64,000 bases of DNA from Anaerocolumna sp. MB42-C2. GTDB taxonomy: Bacteria; Bacillota; Clostridia; Lachnospirales; Lachnospiraceae. Position numbers and translations under genes: made by a program. Each line of letters begins with the position of its first letter. Positions within the stretch are counted from its first letter, which is position 1. The notes under the pieces are model-generated. The model ran no database searches, was not told where the DNA came from, and saw only the letters and a program-made list of their open reading frames with translations. The DNA lies in NCBI RefSeq assembly GCF_030913705.1, contig NZ_CP133190.1:6326001-6390000 (forward strand), in the 5' to 3' direction. This document shows positions 43,279 to 52,173 of this stretch, in pieces.

Positions 43279-44094
43279 ATGATTCAGGTAAAAGATTTAA
43301 CAAAGGAGTTTAAGACCGGCAAAAATAAAAAGCTGACAGTATTAAACAACATTAATTTAGAAATCGAAGACGGAGATATTTACGGAATTATCGGTATGAG
43401 CGGTGCCGGAAAAAGTACTTTAATTCGGTGTATAAACCTTTTGGAAAGGCCTACAAAAGGACATATTATTATCGATTGGATCGATATTACGGAAATAAGA
43501 GGGAAAAATTTACTTGCATTAAGAAAAAATATAGGTATGATATTCCAGAACTTTAATCTTCTCATGCAAAAGAATGTCAGAAAAAATATTGCATTTGGTT
43601 TGGAAATTACAAAATTAAAGAATTTTAAGATTCCCGGAATGAGCGCTGAGGAATATAAAAGGCTAAACTATTTTCAAAAAAGGAATATGAAAAAGGCAGA
43701 AATTAGAAAACGCGTGGATGAACTGTTGGAATTAGTGGACCTAAAGGAAAAAGAATATTACTACCCGGCAAAGTTAAGCGGTGGTCAGAGACAGCGAGTA
43801 GCGATTGCAAGAGCATTGGCAACCAGACCGTCCATACTTTTATGTGATGAAGCAACATCGGCTCTAGATAGTAAAACAACGGATTCTATTTTAAAATTGT
43901 TAAAAAGAATTAATGATGAAACAAAAGTCACCATAATAGTTATCACTCATGAAATGAATGTAGTTCAAAAAATCTGTAATAAAGTCGCAGTTATTGATAA
44001 GTCAGAAATTGTGGCTTCCGGTTATACGAAAGATGTGTTTCAAAATAGTACTTCAGAAATTGTCAGAAATTTAGTAGGGGGGAATATTGTATGA
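43279..44094 (+). CDS. metN: methionine ABC transporter ATP-binding protein, without NIL domain
   Basis: A 271-residue ATPase of the D/L-methionine importer. GMSGAGKSTLIRCINLL holds Walker A (~39-46), KLSGGQRQRVAIARAL the signature and ILLCDEATSALD Walker B. A basic stretch (KNFKIPGMSAEEYKRLNYFQ) is inserted between the Q-loop and the signature. The usual C-terminal NIL domain, which senses methionine and inhibits transport in longer MetN proteins, is missing; the protein ends right after the ATPase. The start follows AAAAAGGTGACGGT. It overlaps metI by four bases. Confidence 0.88.
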   Translation: MIQVKDLTKEFKTGKNKKLTVLNNINLEIEDGDIYGIIGMSGAGKSTLIRCINLLERPTKGHIIIDWIDITEIRGKNLLALRKNIGMIFQNFNLLMQKNVRKNIAFGLEITKLKNFKIPGMSAEEYKRLNYFQKRNMKKAEIRKRVDELLELVDLKEKEYYYPAKLSGGQRQRVAIARALATRPSILLCDEATSALDSKTTDSILKLLKRINDETKVTIIVITHEMNVVQKICNKVAVIDKSEIVASGYTKDVFQNSTSEIVRNLVGGNIV

Positions 44095-44789
44095 ATCAGA
44101 TAATAGAATATTTGAAAGTGCTGTTTGAAGAAAACGGCGCCATGATTGCGCAAGGTATTCTAGATACACTGTATATGACATTTACCGCAACGGCTGCAGC
44201 ATACATATTCGGGCTTCCTATAGGGATTCTGGCTGAAGTAACAAGAAAAGGCGGTATTCATCCCATACCAATCCTAAATAAGATTTTAGGTTTGATAATT
44301 AATATTGGCAGATCTATACCGTTTATTATACTTTTAGTGGCTGTTATGCCGATTACAAGAATCGTCGCCGGAACCACCATTGGTCCTAAGGCAGCAACGG
44401 TTCCCCTGATAATAGCAGCTACACCCTTTGTAGCCAGATTGATTGAAAATACTTTAAGAGATGTTGACGGTGGAGTGATTGAAGCAGCAAGAGCAATGGG
44501 GGCCAATGCTTTACAGATAATATTTAAAGTTATGCTTCCGGAATCCCTGCCATCTTTAATAATGGGTGCTTCCTTAGCTACAATTACCTTGGTAGGTTAT
44601 ACAGCAATGGCCGGTATCGTCGGCGGAAGAGGACTCGGCGATATTGCCATGCGGTTTGGTTATTACCGTTATCAGACGGATATTATGATTGTTACAATTG
44701 TTTTGTTGGTATTATTTGTACAAATTATACAGAACATTGGACATATAGTTTCAAAGAAAATTGATAAAAGAGGAAAAGGAGAAAATTAA
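44091..44789 (+). CDS. metI: methionine ABC transporter permease
   Basis: A 232-residue permease with five predicted spans. The EAA-type coupling loop is RDVDGGVIEAARAMGANALQ (about residues 123-142), and the family-typical GYTAMAGIVGGRGLGDIAMR follows. Spacing and length fit MetI. The start ATG overlaps the metN stop, and metQ begins one base after its stop, so the three are one translational unit in the membrane. Confidence 0.92.
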   Translation: MNQIIEYLKVLFEENGAMIAQGILDTLYMTFTATAAAYIFGLPIGILAEVTRKGGIHPIPILNKILGLIINIGRSIPFIILLVAVMPITRIVAGTTIGPKAATVPLIIAATPFVARLIENTLRDVDGGVIEAARAMGANALQIIFKVMLPESLPSLIMGASLATITLVGYTAMAGIVGGRGLGDIAMRFGYYRYQTDIMIVTIVLLVLFVQIIQNIGHIVSKKIDKRGKGEN

Positions 44790-44790
44790 T

Positions 44791-45735
44791 ATGAAAAAAA
44801 TGAAACGCTTTGCCAGCTTATTATTATCAGTAGTACTTATCAGTGTACTTTTTACCGCTTGCGGTACCAAAAAGAGTAATGATACTAATAATGCCGGAAG
44901 TGATGCTACAGGATCATCAGAAGTTTCAACATCAGAAGCAACCACGGGAGAAACTACTTCTGGGGAAACTGCTTCTGGAGATACTGCAAAAGGTGAATTA
45001 ACTGAAATTGTTGTTGGTGCAACGGTGGAACCTCATGCTACTATATTAAATTCCGATGCTGTAAAAAATGCATTAGCAGAACAGGGTTACTCCATTAAAG
45101 TTGTTGAATATTCAGATTATATCCAGCCTAATGTAGCTACTGAAGATGGAAGCTTAGATGCAAACTTTTTTCAGCATGTACCTTACTTAGATGATTATAA
45201 TAAAAAAAATGGAACTAATTTAAAGGCAGTTGCAAACATTCATTTTGAACCCTTGGGGATCTACCCGGGAAAAGCTGCTTCTATAGATGCAGTTGCGGAT
45301 GGTGCACAGATCGCAGTTCCCAATGATACCTCCAATGAAGCGAGAGCTTTATTATTACTTGAAAAAGCCGGACTAATTAAATTAAAAGAAAATATCGGAT
45401 TAGATGCAACAATCAATGATATTGTAGAAAATCCTAAGAAACTGGATATCGTAGAAATAGAAGCAGCTCAGACTGTAAAAGTATTGCAGGATGTTGACCT
45501 TGCAGTAATTAATGGAAATTTTGCATTATCCAACGGGTTATCTGCCAGTGAAGATGCTCTGTTAGTGGAAGATTCAGCTTCCGATGCTGCGGCAACTTAT
45601 GCAAATGTTATTGTTGTTAAGGAAGGCAATGAAGAATCCGATAAAACCAAAGCCTTAATAAAAGCAGTCACTTCTGAAGAATCTAAAAATTTTATTAATG
45701 AACAGTGGAAAGGCGCAGTTATACCTGTATTCTAA
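44791..45735 (+). CDS. metQ: methionine-binding lipoprotein
   Basis: A 314-residue substrate-binding lipoprotein. The signal peptide ends at VLFTACGTK, with the lipid-modified Cys near residue 23, followed by a Ser/Thr/Gly linker of ~35 residues. The binding domain (~60-314) has the NlpA/MetQ features VVGATVEPHATIL, NFFQHVPYLDDYNKKNG and PNDTSNEARALLLLEKAGLI. The ATG at 44791 follows AAAAGGAGAAAATTAAT; an upstream in-frame codon inside metI is rejected. Met preference is inferred from the family and operon. Confidence 0.92.
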   Translation: MKKMKRFASLLLSVVLISVLFTACGTKKSNDTNNAGSDATGSSEVSTSEATTGETTSGETASGDTAKGELTEIVVGATVEPHATILNSDAVKNALAEQGYSIKVVEYSDYIQPNVATEDGSLDANFFQHVPYLDDYNKKNGTNLKAVANIHFEPLGIYPGKAASIDAVADGAQIAVPNDTSNEARALLLLEKAGLIKLKENIGLDATINDIVENPKKLDIVEIEAAQTVKVLQDVDLAVINGNFALSNGLSASEDALLVEDSASDAAATYANVIVVKEGNEESDKTKALIKAVTSEESKNFINEQWKGAVIPVF

Positions 45736-45795
45736 GCTGATCCTGTTTAATTAATCCTTAGGTATTGATGCAAACGAATGGAATGATACAATAAT

Positions 45796-45836
45796 AAAAA
45801 AATGATTCGGGAATTTTTTCCTGAATCATTTTTTTA
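45796..45836 (+). terminator. terminator of metNIQ
   Basis: AAAAAAATGATTCGGG pairs with CCTGAATCATTTTTTT, with one G-U pair, and ends in a T-run. Confidence 0.9.
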
Positions 45837-45842
45837 TTTCAT

Positions 45843-45995
45843 ACGAGGAAAGTTCCCGAACTTCCCTTTGAAATAAAAAGCCCGGCCGGCAGGATGCATA
45901 TGAACACACAAAAGGATAATATTCTTTGGTGGATTGTCACTAAGTGACAGTTCGTCAACGCTAGAGTCTGGCAAGCCAGATTCTTTCATATAGAA
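45843..45995. repeat. dispersed intergenic element, long copy
   Basis: Begins AGGAAAGTTCCCGAACTTCC, a small hairpin, seven bases after the metQ terminator. Further inside are TGTCACTAAGTGACA (45938-45952, near-palindromic) and GAGTCTGGC-AA-GCCAGATTC (near 45965-45984), both hairpins. Three blocks match the short copy at 12596-12655. The rest of the 45736-46107 spacer holds the metQ terminator and the upstream part of the chemoreceptor gene. Confidence 0.5.
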
Positions 45996-46107
45996 ATTTT
46001 TGTTGTAAATATCATATTTATGTAATACAATTCTCGTAAACGGAATGTATAAAGCAATACATAAGATGATAGCGGATTACCAAGTTACATTACAGGAGGA
46101 CTATGAC

Positions 46108-47802
46108 ATGAAGATTAAGTGGAAAATAGTATTAGCAACAGTTGCGGCAATATTAGGATTTATAATAATCACTAATTTTTTATTTTTGCAGATTGTAACT
46201 AAATTAGTAAATGATGAAACAGAAAAAGAATTGACTAACTACTCAAAGCTAGGCTTATCTCTTTTGGATACACACTACCCTGGAGACTGGCGGCTAGAGG
46301 AAGATAAAATATATAAAGGGGAGACTCAGATTAATGATAATTTTGACGCTGTAGATAATATAACTGGAAAAACAGGTATTCTTGCAACTGTGTTTGCAGG
46401 AGATACAAGAGTTTCTACAACGGTTAAAAATTCAGACGGAAAACGTCAGGTGGGAACGAAGGCATCGGATAAGATTATTAATACGGTTCTTAAGAATGGA
46501 AAGGAATATCTTGGGACTGCGGTTGTTGCAGGAGATAATGCTGATACTTTTTATGTACCTTTAAAGGACAAGGATGGAAACGTAATTGGTATGTGGTTTG
46601 TAGGTGTTTATAAAAAAGATGTGGAAGCTAAGATTCACAATTCCGTTTTATCAATAACCGGTATGCTTATAATAATTTTATTTATTGGAATCTTATTATC
46701 TTATTTGCTGGGTAACGTTATCTCAAAAGGTTTCAGACATATTAAAGTCAATCTGGAAAAGCTGGAAAAGGGGGATCTTACTATCAGTTTTGACTCAAAA
46801 GCAGCTAAGAGAAAAGATGAAGTCGGTGATATCACCAGGTCGTTTATTAATATGCAGAATCAAATCAGCAAGACCATGTTCTCTATTAAAGAGGAGAGCA
46901 GAAAGATAGAAGATGCTGCCATTGTTTTGGCTGATAATGCAAATGATGTCTATCATAATGTGGAAGACATATCAGCTACTACACAGGAATTATCAGCCGG
47001 CATGGAAGAAACTGCAGCTTCTTCCCAGGAGATGAGTGCCACTGCAGTAGAAATAGAAAAAGAAATCAGCAGGGTTTCAGATCAATCAAATCACGGATTA
47101 GAACTTACGGCAGAAATTAAAGACCGAGCGGAAAAATTAAAAGAGGTAGCTTTAGAATCCCAGAAAACAGCGTTGGAAATTTATGAAAAGGCAAACAAGC
47201 AGTTAAGACAGTCAATTAATAAAACCAGTGCAATAGAAGAGATAAAGGCGTTATCCAAAACGATACTAAGCATAACTTCCCAGACAAATTTATTGGCTTT
47301 AAACGCTGCGATTGAGTCCGCAAGAGCAGGGGAAGCAGGTAAAGGATTTGCGGTAGTTGCCAATGAAATACGATTACTGGCAGAAAACTCCCAGGATGCA
47401 GTGTCCAGAATTGAAGCTATTACAATGGATGTGTCCGGAGCAGTAGAAGAATTAGTTGCTGATTCCAGAAATATTTTAGATTTTATAGATAACAAAGTTA
47501 GCAAGGATTATAAAATATTAGTTCAAACGGGGGAACAATATAGTGATGATGCCAATACGGTAGAAGATATGGTGGCAGAAATAAAAACTTCTACGGTTCA
47601 GTTATTTGAGTCCATTCAGTTTATTAGGCAGGCAATTGATGAGGTTACCGTTGCAACCAATGAAGGAGCAAGCGGTTCTTCTGAAATAGCTGGTAAATCA
47701 TCAGTGATAGCTGCAAAGACCAGTGAGGTATTAGAACAGGCGAATCGTAATAAAGAAAGTGCCGTACGTTTAAATGAACAAATAAAATTCTTTAAATTTT
47801 AA
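46108..47802 (+). CDS. methyl-accepting chemotaxis protein with single Cache sensor
   Basis: A 564-residue chemoreceptor. One span (~5-30), an extracellular single-Cache domain (~35-175; TGILATVFAGDTRVSTTVKN and FYVPLKDKDGNVIGMWFVGV), a second span (~183-205), HAMP (~206-262) and the signalling coiled coil. The tip is SQTNLLALNAAIESARAGEA followed by GKGFAVVANEIRLLAE. The ATG at 46108 has CAGGAGG at the right distance; an upstream in-frame ATG at 46045 lacks one. Single-Cache receptors often sense small carboxylates; the ligand here is unknown. Confidence 0.92.
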   Translation: MKIKWKIVLATVAAILGFIIITNFLFLQIVTKLVNDETEKELTNYSKLGLSLLDTHYPGDWRLEEDKIYKGETQINDNFDAVDNITGKTGILATVFAGDTRVSTTVKNSDGKRQVGTKASDKIINTVLKNGKEYLGTAVVAGDNADTFYVPLKDKDGNVIGMWFVGVYKKDVEAKIHNSVLSITGMLIIILFIGILLSYLLGNVISKGFRHIKVNLEKLEKGDLTISFDSKAAKRKDEVGDITRSFINMQNQISKTMFSIKEESRKIEDAAIVLADNANDVYHNVEDISATTQELSAGMEETAASSQEMSATAVEIEKEISRVSDQSNHGLELTAEIKDRAEKLKEVALESQKTALEIYEKANKQLRQSINKTSAIEEIKALSKTILSITSQTNLLALNAAIESARAGEAGKGFAVVANEIRLLAENSQDAVSRIEAITMDVSGAVEELVADSRNILDFIDNKVSKDYKILVQTGEQYSDDANTVEDMVAEIKTSTVQLFESIQFIRQAIDEVTVATNEGASGSSEIAGKSSVIAAKTSEVLEQANRNKESAVRLNEQIKFFKF

Positions 47803-47881
47803 TTACTTCCGATTAGGAGAGATCGGCTGTTTTTAAAAAGCTTGCGTTTATACCTTTTTGATTTGCTTCAAATAAGAGAAT

Positions 47882-47931
47882 GTTACTATTAGTGAAGTAC
47901 TATACTGAATAAAGTATAAACTAATTGTAAC
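47882..47931. terminator. hairpin between convergent chemoreceptor and asnB
   Basis: GTTACTATTAGT (47882-47893) pairs with ACTAATTGTAAC (47920-47931) with one mismatch. A smaller CCGAT-ATCGG hairpin followed by GTTTTT (47808-47836) comes first and may end the chemoreceptor transcript. Confidence 0.5.
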
Positions 47932-47982
47932 ATCCCCTTTCGTAATATTCACACTTTACCTTATAATGCTCCAAAACGATAA

Positions 47983-49836
47983 TCAGAGTAGTATTTGTAT
48001 CTTATATTTATCCAGCCAGTAGTTTACCTGAAGCATATAGGCTAACATCTGAGGACCTGCCATAAGCTGGCCAAACCATGGTTTTCCATAATCAGAGGGT
48101 GTAGAGATAAAATTTTTAATTTTACCTTTATCGATAAGGGCATTAATAGGAGAAGCGGAGTCCTCTAACACTGCCATAAGTCTGTCTGCTAATAGTTTTT
48201 CATAATTAGGATTATAGGTTTTCGGATAAGGGCTCTTCTTGCGATTAAGTACTTCATCCGGCAGCAGCCCCCTTGCAGATTCTCTTAGAAGGTGTTTTAC
48301 CACACCATCTTTACATTTTATATCCCATGGAACATTCCAAACATATTCCAATATTCTGTTATCTGCTAAGGGTACTCTGGCTTCCAGGCCGGAATACATA
48401 CTGGTTCGGTCCATACGGTCTAATAAGGTAATCATAAACCATTTTATATTCAGATAAGCGATTTCACGCCTTCTGGCTTCCATAGAATTTTCCCCCTCAA
48501 GTTTAGGGGTTTCTTTTACTGATTTTTCATAGGCGGCTAAGATATATTCTTCCAGATTAACTTCCTGTAACAGATCATCTTTTAATAACTGTTTCCTTGG
48601 TTCAACATTTTTAGACCAGGGAAATGTATGCATTTCAAATGACTCCTTATTATGGAACCATGGATATCCACCGAATATTTCATCAGCACATTCTCCGGTT
48701 AGAGTAACTTTGTTATATTTTTTTACTTCAGAACAAAAATATAATAAAGAAGAATCAACATCTGCCATACCGGGCAGATCTTTTGCATCCACAGAAGCAT
48801 ACAGGTAATCAGCCAGTTTTAAGTTGTCACATTCCAGATAAGTATGATTGGTTTTTAAATGGGACACCATCATATCTACGTAAGGACGATCTCTGGAGGG
48901 CTGAAAGGAGTTTGCTTTAAAAAATTTATCATTACCATCAAAATCAAAAGAGAATGTGTTAAGCTTTTCACCAAGTTTTTCTAATTCGATAGCACAAACT
49001 GCTGTTACAATACTGCTGTCTACACCTCCTGATAAAAAAGTACAGATAGGAATATCGGATATCATTTGACGTTTTATAGAATCTTTAACCAGAAAGGCTG
49101 TTTTTTCAATTGTTTCTTCATAGGAATCCGTATGAGGGCTGCTTACTAATTCCCAATATTTTATTGATTTAAGTCCATCTTTGCCATAAACATTATAATA
49201 GCCGGGTAAAACTTCATAGCAATCTTTAAAGACACCGTTGCCATAGGTTTTTGCCGGCCCAAGACCGAATACTTCGCACAGACCCTGTTTATCAATAACC
49301 GGTTTACAGCCCGGATATTCAAATAGCACTTTTAATTCTGATCCAAATACGAGAGTATCATTTATAATTGTATAAAAAAGAGGCTTAATTCCAAGACGGT
49401 CCCTGAAGATACTTAAAGTCTGGTTATATTCATCCCATATAGCAAATGCAAAAATTCCATTTAACTCTTTAACGAATTCATTACCATATTCTATAATTCC
49501 AAGCAAAATAACTTCCGTATCGCTGGTGGTACGAAACTTCCATCCTTTTAATTCTAAATCCTGTCTTAATTCAGCTGTATTGTATAATTCACCATTGTAG
49601 ATTATGGTAAACATTTTATTAGCGATTCTTCTGCTCATAGGTTGTTTGCCACCCGTTAAGTCTATTATTGACAGCCTGGTATGAGCCAGACCGGCGTGTT
49701 CAGTAAGATACTGACCGTTATCATCCGGCCCCCTGTGTCTTATAGTGTATTTCATTTTGTTAAGAATATCATACCATTTTGGTGACTCTTCCATGTAGTT
49801 TCCTTTAAAATTACAGAATCCGGCTATTCCACACAA
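47983..49836 (-). CDS. asnB: asparagine synthase (glutamine-hydrolysing)
   Basis: A 617-residue cytosolic enzyme making asparagine from aspartate, ATP and glutamine. Residues 1-~210 are the class II glutaminase domain and ~240-617 the synthetase, with the ATP loop TFLSGGVDSSIVTAV. The glutaminase nucleophile must be Cys at position 2. The TTG at 49836 directly before TGT gives MCGIAGF, with GGATGGTG just upstream; a start at the ATG at 49848 would bury this Cys behind four residues. TTG is therefore chosen. It is divergent from the H-NOX receptor gene. Confidence 0.93.
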   Translation of the reverse strand: MCGIAGFCNFKGNYMEESPKWYDILNKMKYTIRHRGPDDNGQYLTEHAGLAHTRLSIIDLTGGKQPMSRRIANKMFTIIYNGELYNTAELRQDLELKGWKFRTTSDTEVILLGIIEYGNEFVKELNGIFAFAIWDEYNQTLSIFRDRLGIKPLFYTIINDTLVFGSELKVLFEYPGCKPVIDKQGLCEVFGLGPAKTYGNGVFKDCYEVLPGYYNVYGKDGLKSIKYWELVSSPHTDSYEETIEKTAFLVKDSIKRQMISDIPICTFLSGGVDSSIVTAVCAIELEKLGEKLNTFSFDFDGNDKFFKANSFQPSRDRPYVDMMVSHLKTNHTYLECDNLKLADYLYASVDAKDLPGMADVDSSLLYFCSEVKKYNKVTLTGECADEIFGGYPWFHNKESFEMHTFPWSKNVEPRKQLLKDDLLQEVNLEEYILAAYEKSVKETPKLEGENSMEARRREIAYLNIKWFMITLLDRMDRTSMYSGLEARVPLADNRILEYVWNVPWDIKCKDGVVKHLLRESARGLLPDEVLNRKKSPYPKTYNPNYEKLLADRLMAVLEDSASPINALIDKGKIKNFISTPSDYGKPWFGQLMAGPQMLAYMLQVNYWLDKYKIQILL

Positions 49837-50057
49837 TTTAAGCACCATCCTTAATTATAATAGTTATAGTATGCCTGACATTTATTTCTGATACTTAGGT
49901 TATCTGTTAGAATTAAAAAACATCTGGCATATCTTGTAATTATTACTTGATTGATTTATAATAGATAACATAATGTATGGCTATAATAATATTTTAAAGC
50001 TTTATTACAGCAGTAATTATCTGTTATGCAAAAATATTATACAAAGGAGAAACGAAT

Positions 50058-51851
50058 ATGAAGGGTACAGTTGTATCGACTTGGGTTGAATCCTGCAGAA
50101 AATTATTTGGGGATACCGTAGTGAATAATGCTATGCAGGCTTATAATTTATCCAATGATCATATATTTACACCTTTTGAAGATGTAGAAGACAGAATAGC
50201 TTGGGGGATAGTGGATCATATTGGTAATGAAGTTGGAAAAAACCATCAGGAAATCTGGTTTACTATGGGCGAAGAAAATATTAAAACATTCAGTAAGGCT
50301 TACCCTGGATTTTTCCGTCATGAATCCGCTTACCAATTTTTAAAATCCATGAACGATGTTCATGTAATTGTTATGAAACGTATTAAAGGAGCCGAACCGC
50401 CGGTTTTGGATGTATCACCGGTTTCTTCCCATGAAATTTTGTTCACCTATCGTTCCAAAAGAGGTATGATAGATTATCTTACCGGATTAATAAGTGGTGT
50501 TGCCGATTATTTTAAAGAAGATATAAAAATTGAAGTAAAAAGCCAGAAAGAAAATGAAACCCAGTTATCGCTTACTTTTAAAAAAGAAATCCAATACACA
50601 AAAAAGTACCGTATAAGTCAATTATTTTCTTTTGGCATATTTAAGAATACAGCGGTTAAAACAGCCATAGTAAATACTATAGTTATTACTTTATTATCCT
50701 TTGCATTGTCGGCAGGGATTATAAACAGTTGTGTAATCGGTGGTGTTACCCTGATGGTATCCTTAATTACTTCAGTGCTGTTTCATCGTCCGCAAAAATT
50801 AATCCAGAAAGAACTTGAGAAATTAAGTCAACGAAATTTTGTTGAATCTGTTACTCTTAAATCCAAGGATGAATATGAAGCTATAATGAATAGCATAAAT
50901 GAAATAAAAAGGAATGTTCAAAAGGATTTTATCGGATTTAATGCAATTGTAGATGAGCTATATACTTTCAATATATCAGTAGCAGAGATAGCGAATACCA
51001 TGCAGAATACTTCCAATGACATTACTACTGTACTTGATCAGGTAGCGGTTGCAGCCACAACGCAGGCCGAAGATACAAGCAAAGCCATTACAGTGCTCGA
51101 TGGCAGTATACATAATGTATCAGAAATTTCTGATGACGGACAGAAAAATAAAACACAGATTGAAGAGGCAGTTGTTGGAATTGAAGGCAGTTTTCATAAT
51201 GTACAATCAACCGCTTCACAAATCACTGCAGTACTTGCTAAATTCAGTAATATTCGCGAGCGTAGCAATGAACTGAAAGTGAATGCGGATGACATCACTC
51301 AGATTGTATTAATCGTAGCTGCCATAGCGAAACAGATTAATCTGCTTGCTTTAAATGCATCAATTGAAGCAGCGAGAGCAGGGGAAGCCGGCAAAGGATT
51401 CACCGTAGTTGCCGAAGAAGTAAGAAAATTATCGGAAGAAACCAATAGTGCGGTAAATCAGATTAATGAGAGCTTAACGAATTTTGTTTCCAGTATTAAT
51501 GTGGTTGTAGAGGACATTGATGTACAATATGATGTATTGAAACTGGAAAACACAAAACTTACTGAAGCAGTGAATTCTTCCAGTCAAACAAACGAACGCT
51601 TAAAAGTAGTTTCAGATTTAATGATTCAGAATTCCCAGGATCTAAAATTGGAAGCGGATAATATCTCACATTTATTTGATGGTATTCAGAATCTTGCTGC
51701 TATTGCACAAGAAAACTCAGCCTCCACGCAGGAAGCTAATTCTAATGTAACAGTGTATGTTGAGCAAATTAACGAATTAACCCGTCAGATTACCGTATTT
51801 GAATCTATGATTAAGAATTTCCAGGAAGATTTAAGTAATTATGCAGTTTAA
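50058..51851 (+). CDS. H-NOX domain chemoreceptor (haem gas sensor fused to MCP)
   Basis: A 597-residue chemoreceptor whose N-terminal ~185 residues are an H-NOX haem domain beginning MKGTVVSTWVESCRKLFGD. The proximal haem ligand His102 is in MNDVHVIV, and the propionate clamp YxSxR is YRSKR at 131-135. Trp9, Asn74 and Tyr140 are at the same positions as the distal O2-binding network of the Thermoanaerobacter (Tt) H-NOX chemoreceptor; Phe78, Pro115 and Leu144 are kept too. Two membrane spans (~200-245), a HAMP-like linker and a signalling domain (KQINLLALNASIEAARAGEA) follow. The start follows AAAGGAG. It probably steers swimming by O2 or NO. Confidence 0.93.
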   Translation: MKGTVVSTWVESCRKLFGDTVVNNAMQAYNLSNDHIFTPFEDVEDRIAWGIVDHIGNEVGKNHQEIWFTMGEENIKTFSKAYPGFFRHESAYQFLKSMNDVHVIVMKRIKGAEPPVLDVSPVSSHEILFTYRSKRGMIDYLTGLISGVADYFKEDIKIEVKSQKENETQLSLTFKKEIQYTKKYRISQLFSFGIFKNTAVKTAIVNTIVITLLSFALSAGIINSCVIGGVTLMVSLITSVLFHRPQKLIQKELEKLSQRNFVESVTLKSKDEYEAIMNSINEIKRNVQKDFIGFNAIVDELYTFNISVAEIANTMQNTSNDITTVLDQVAVAATTQAEDTSKAITVLDGSIHNVSEISDDGQKNKTQIEEAVVGIEGSFHNVQSTASQITAVLAKFSNIRERSNELKVNADDITQIVLIVAAIAKQINLLALNASIEAARAGEAGKGFTVVAEEVRKLSEETNSAVNQINESLTNFVSSINVVVEDIDVQYDVLKLENTKLTEAVNSSSQTNERLKVVSDLMIQNSQDLKLEADNISHLFDGIQNLAAIAQENSASTQEANSNVTVYVEQINELTRQITVFESMIKNFQEDLSNYAV

Positions 51852-51912
51852 GAGCAGCCAATATTTTTAAATCATTACGCATTATGATATTTAAATAATA
51901 ACGCTTTCAATG

Positions 51913-51953
51913 AAAAAAACCCGATTTGGAATTTTCCAAAATCGGGTTTTTTT
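51913..51953. terminator. bidirectional terminator between H-NOX receptor and arcC
   Basis: AAAAAACCCGATTTTGGA-like arm (51913-51929, reading AAAAAACCCGATTTGGA) pairs with TCCAAAATCGGGTTTTTTT (51935-51953). A- and T-runs on both sides let it stop transcripts from either strand. Confidence 0.9.
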
Positions 51954-51990
51954 ATGGAATTATACCAGCAAGGCTGACCTCACTAAGCGC

Positions 51991-52042
51991 ACAAAGTGTG
52001 AAAGCCCCTCATGAATGAGGAAAACGGGCTTACTCACTTTGT
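51991..52042. other. three-tier nested hairpin in the spacer before arcC
   Basis: ACAAAGTG (51991-51998) pairs with CACTTTGT (52035-52042); inside it AAGCCC (52002-52007) pairs with GGGCTT (52026-52031); inside that CTCAT pairs with ATGAG (52008-52019). Smaller inverted repeats AAGTT-G-AACTT (52054-52064) and CCCTCGAGGG (52134-52143) follow. This spacer (51852-52173) would be the 3' region of the arcC transcript on the minus strand. No coding frame is convincing. Confidence 0.5.
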
Positions 52043-52173
52043 ACTATCATAGAAAGTTGAACTTCCCTATTATACAAAAGTCATTACATGCCAGTATGAG
52101 TATCTTGCGGAATGGAAGTTGCTGTTTTACAACCCCTCGAGGGCGAAAGCGAAAGCGTACTGACATCCTTTTA

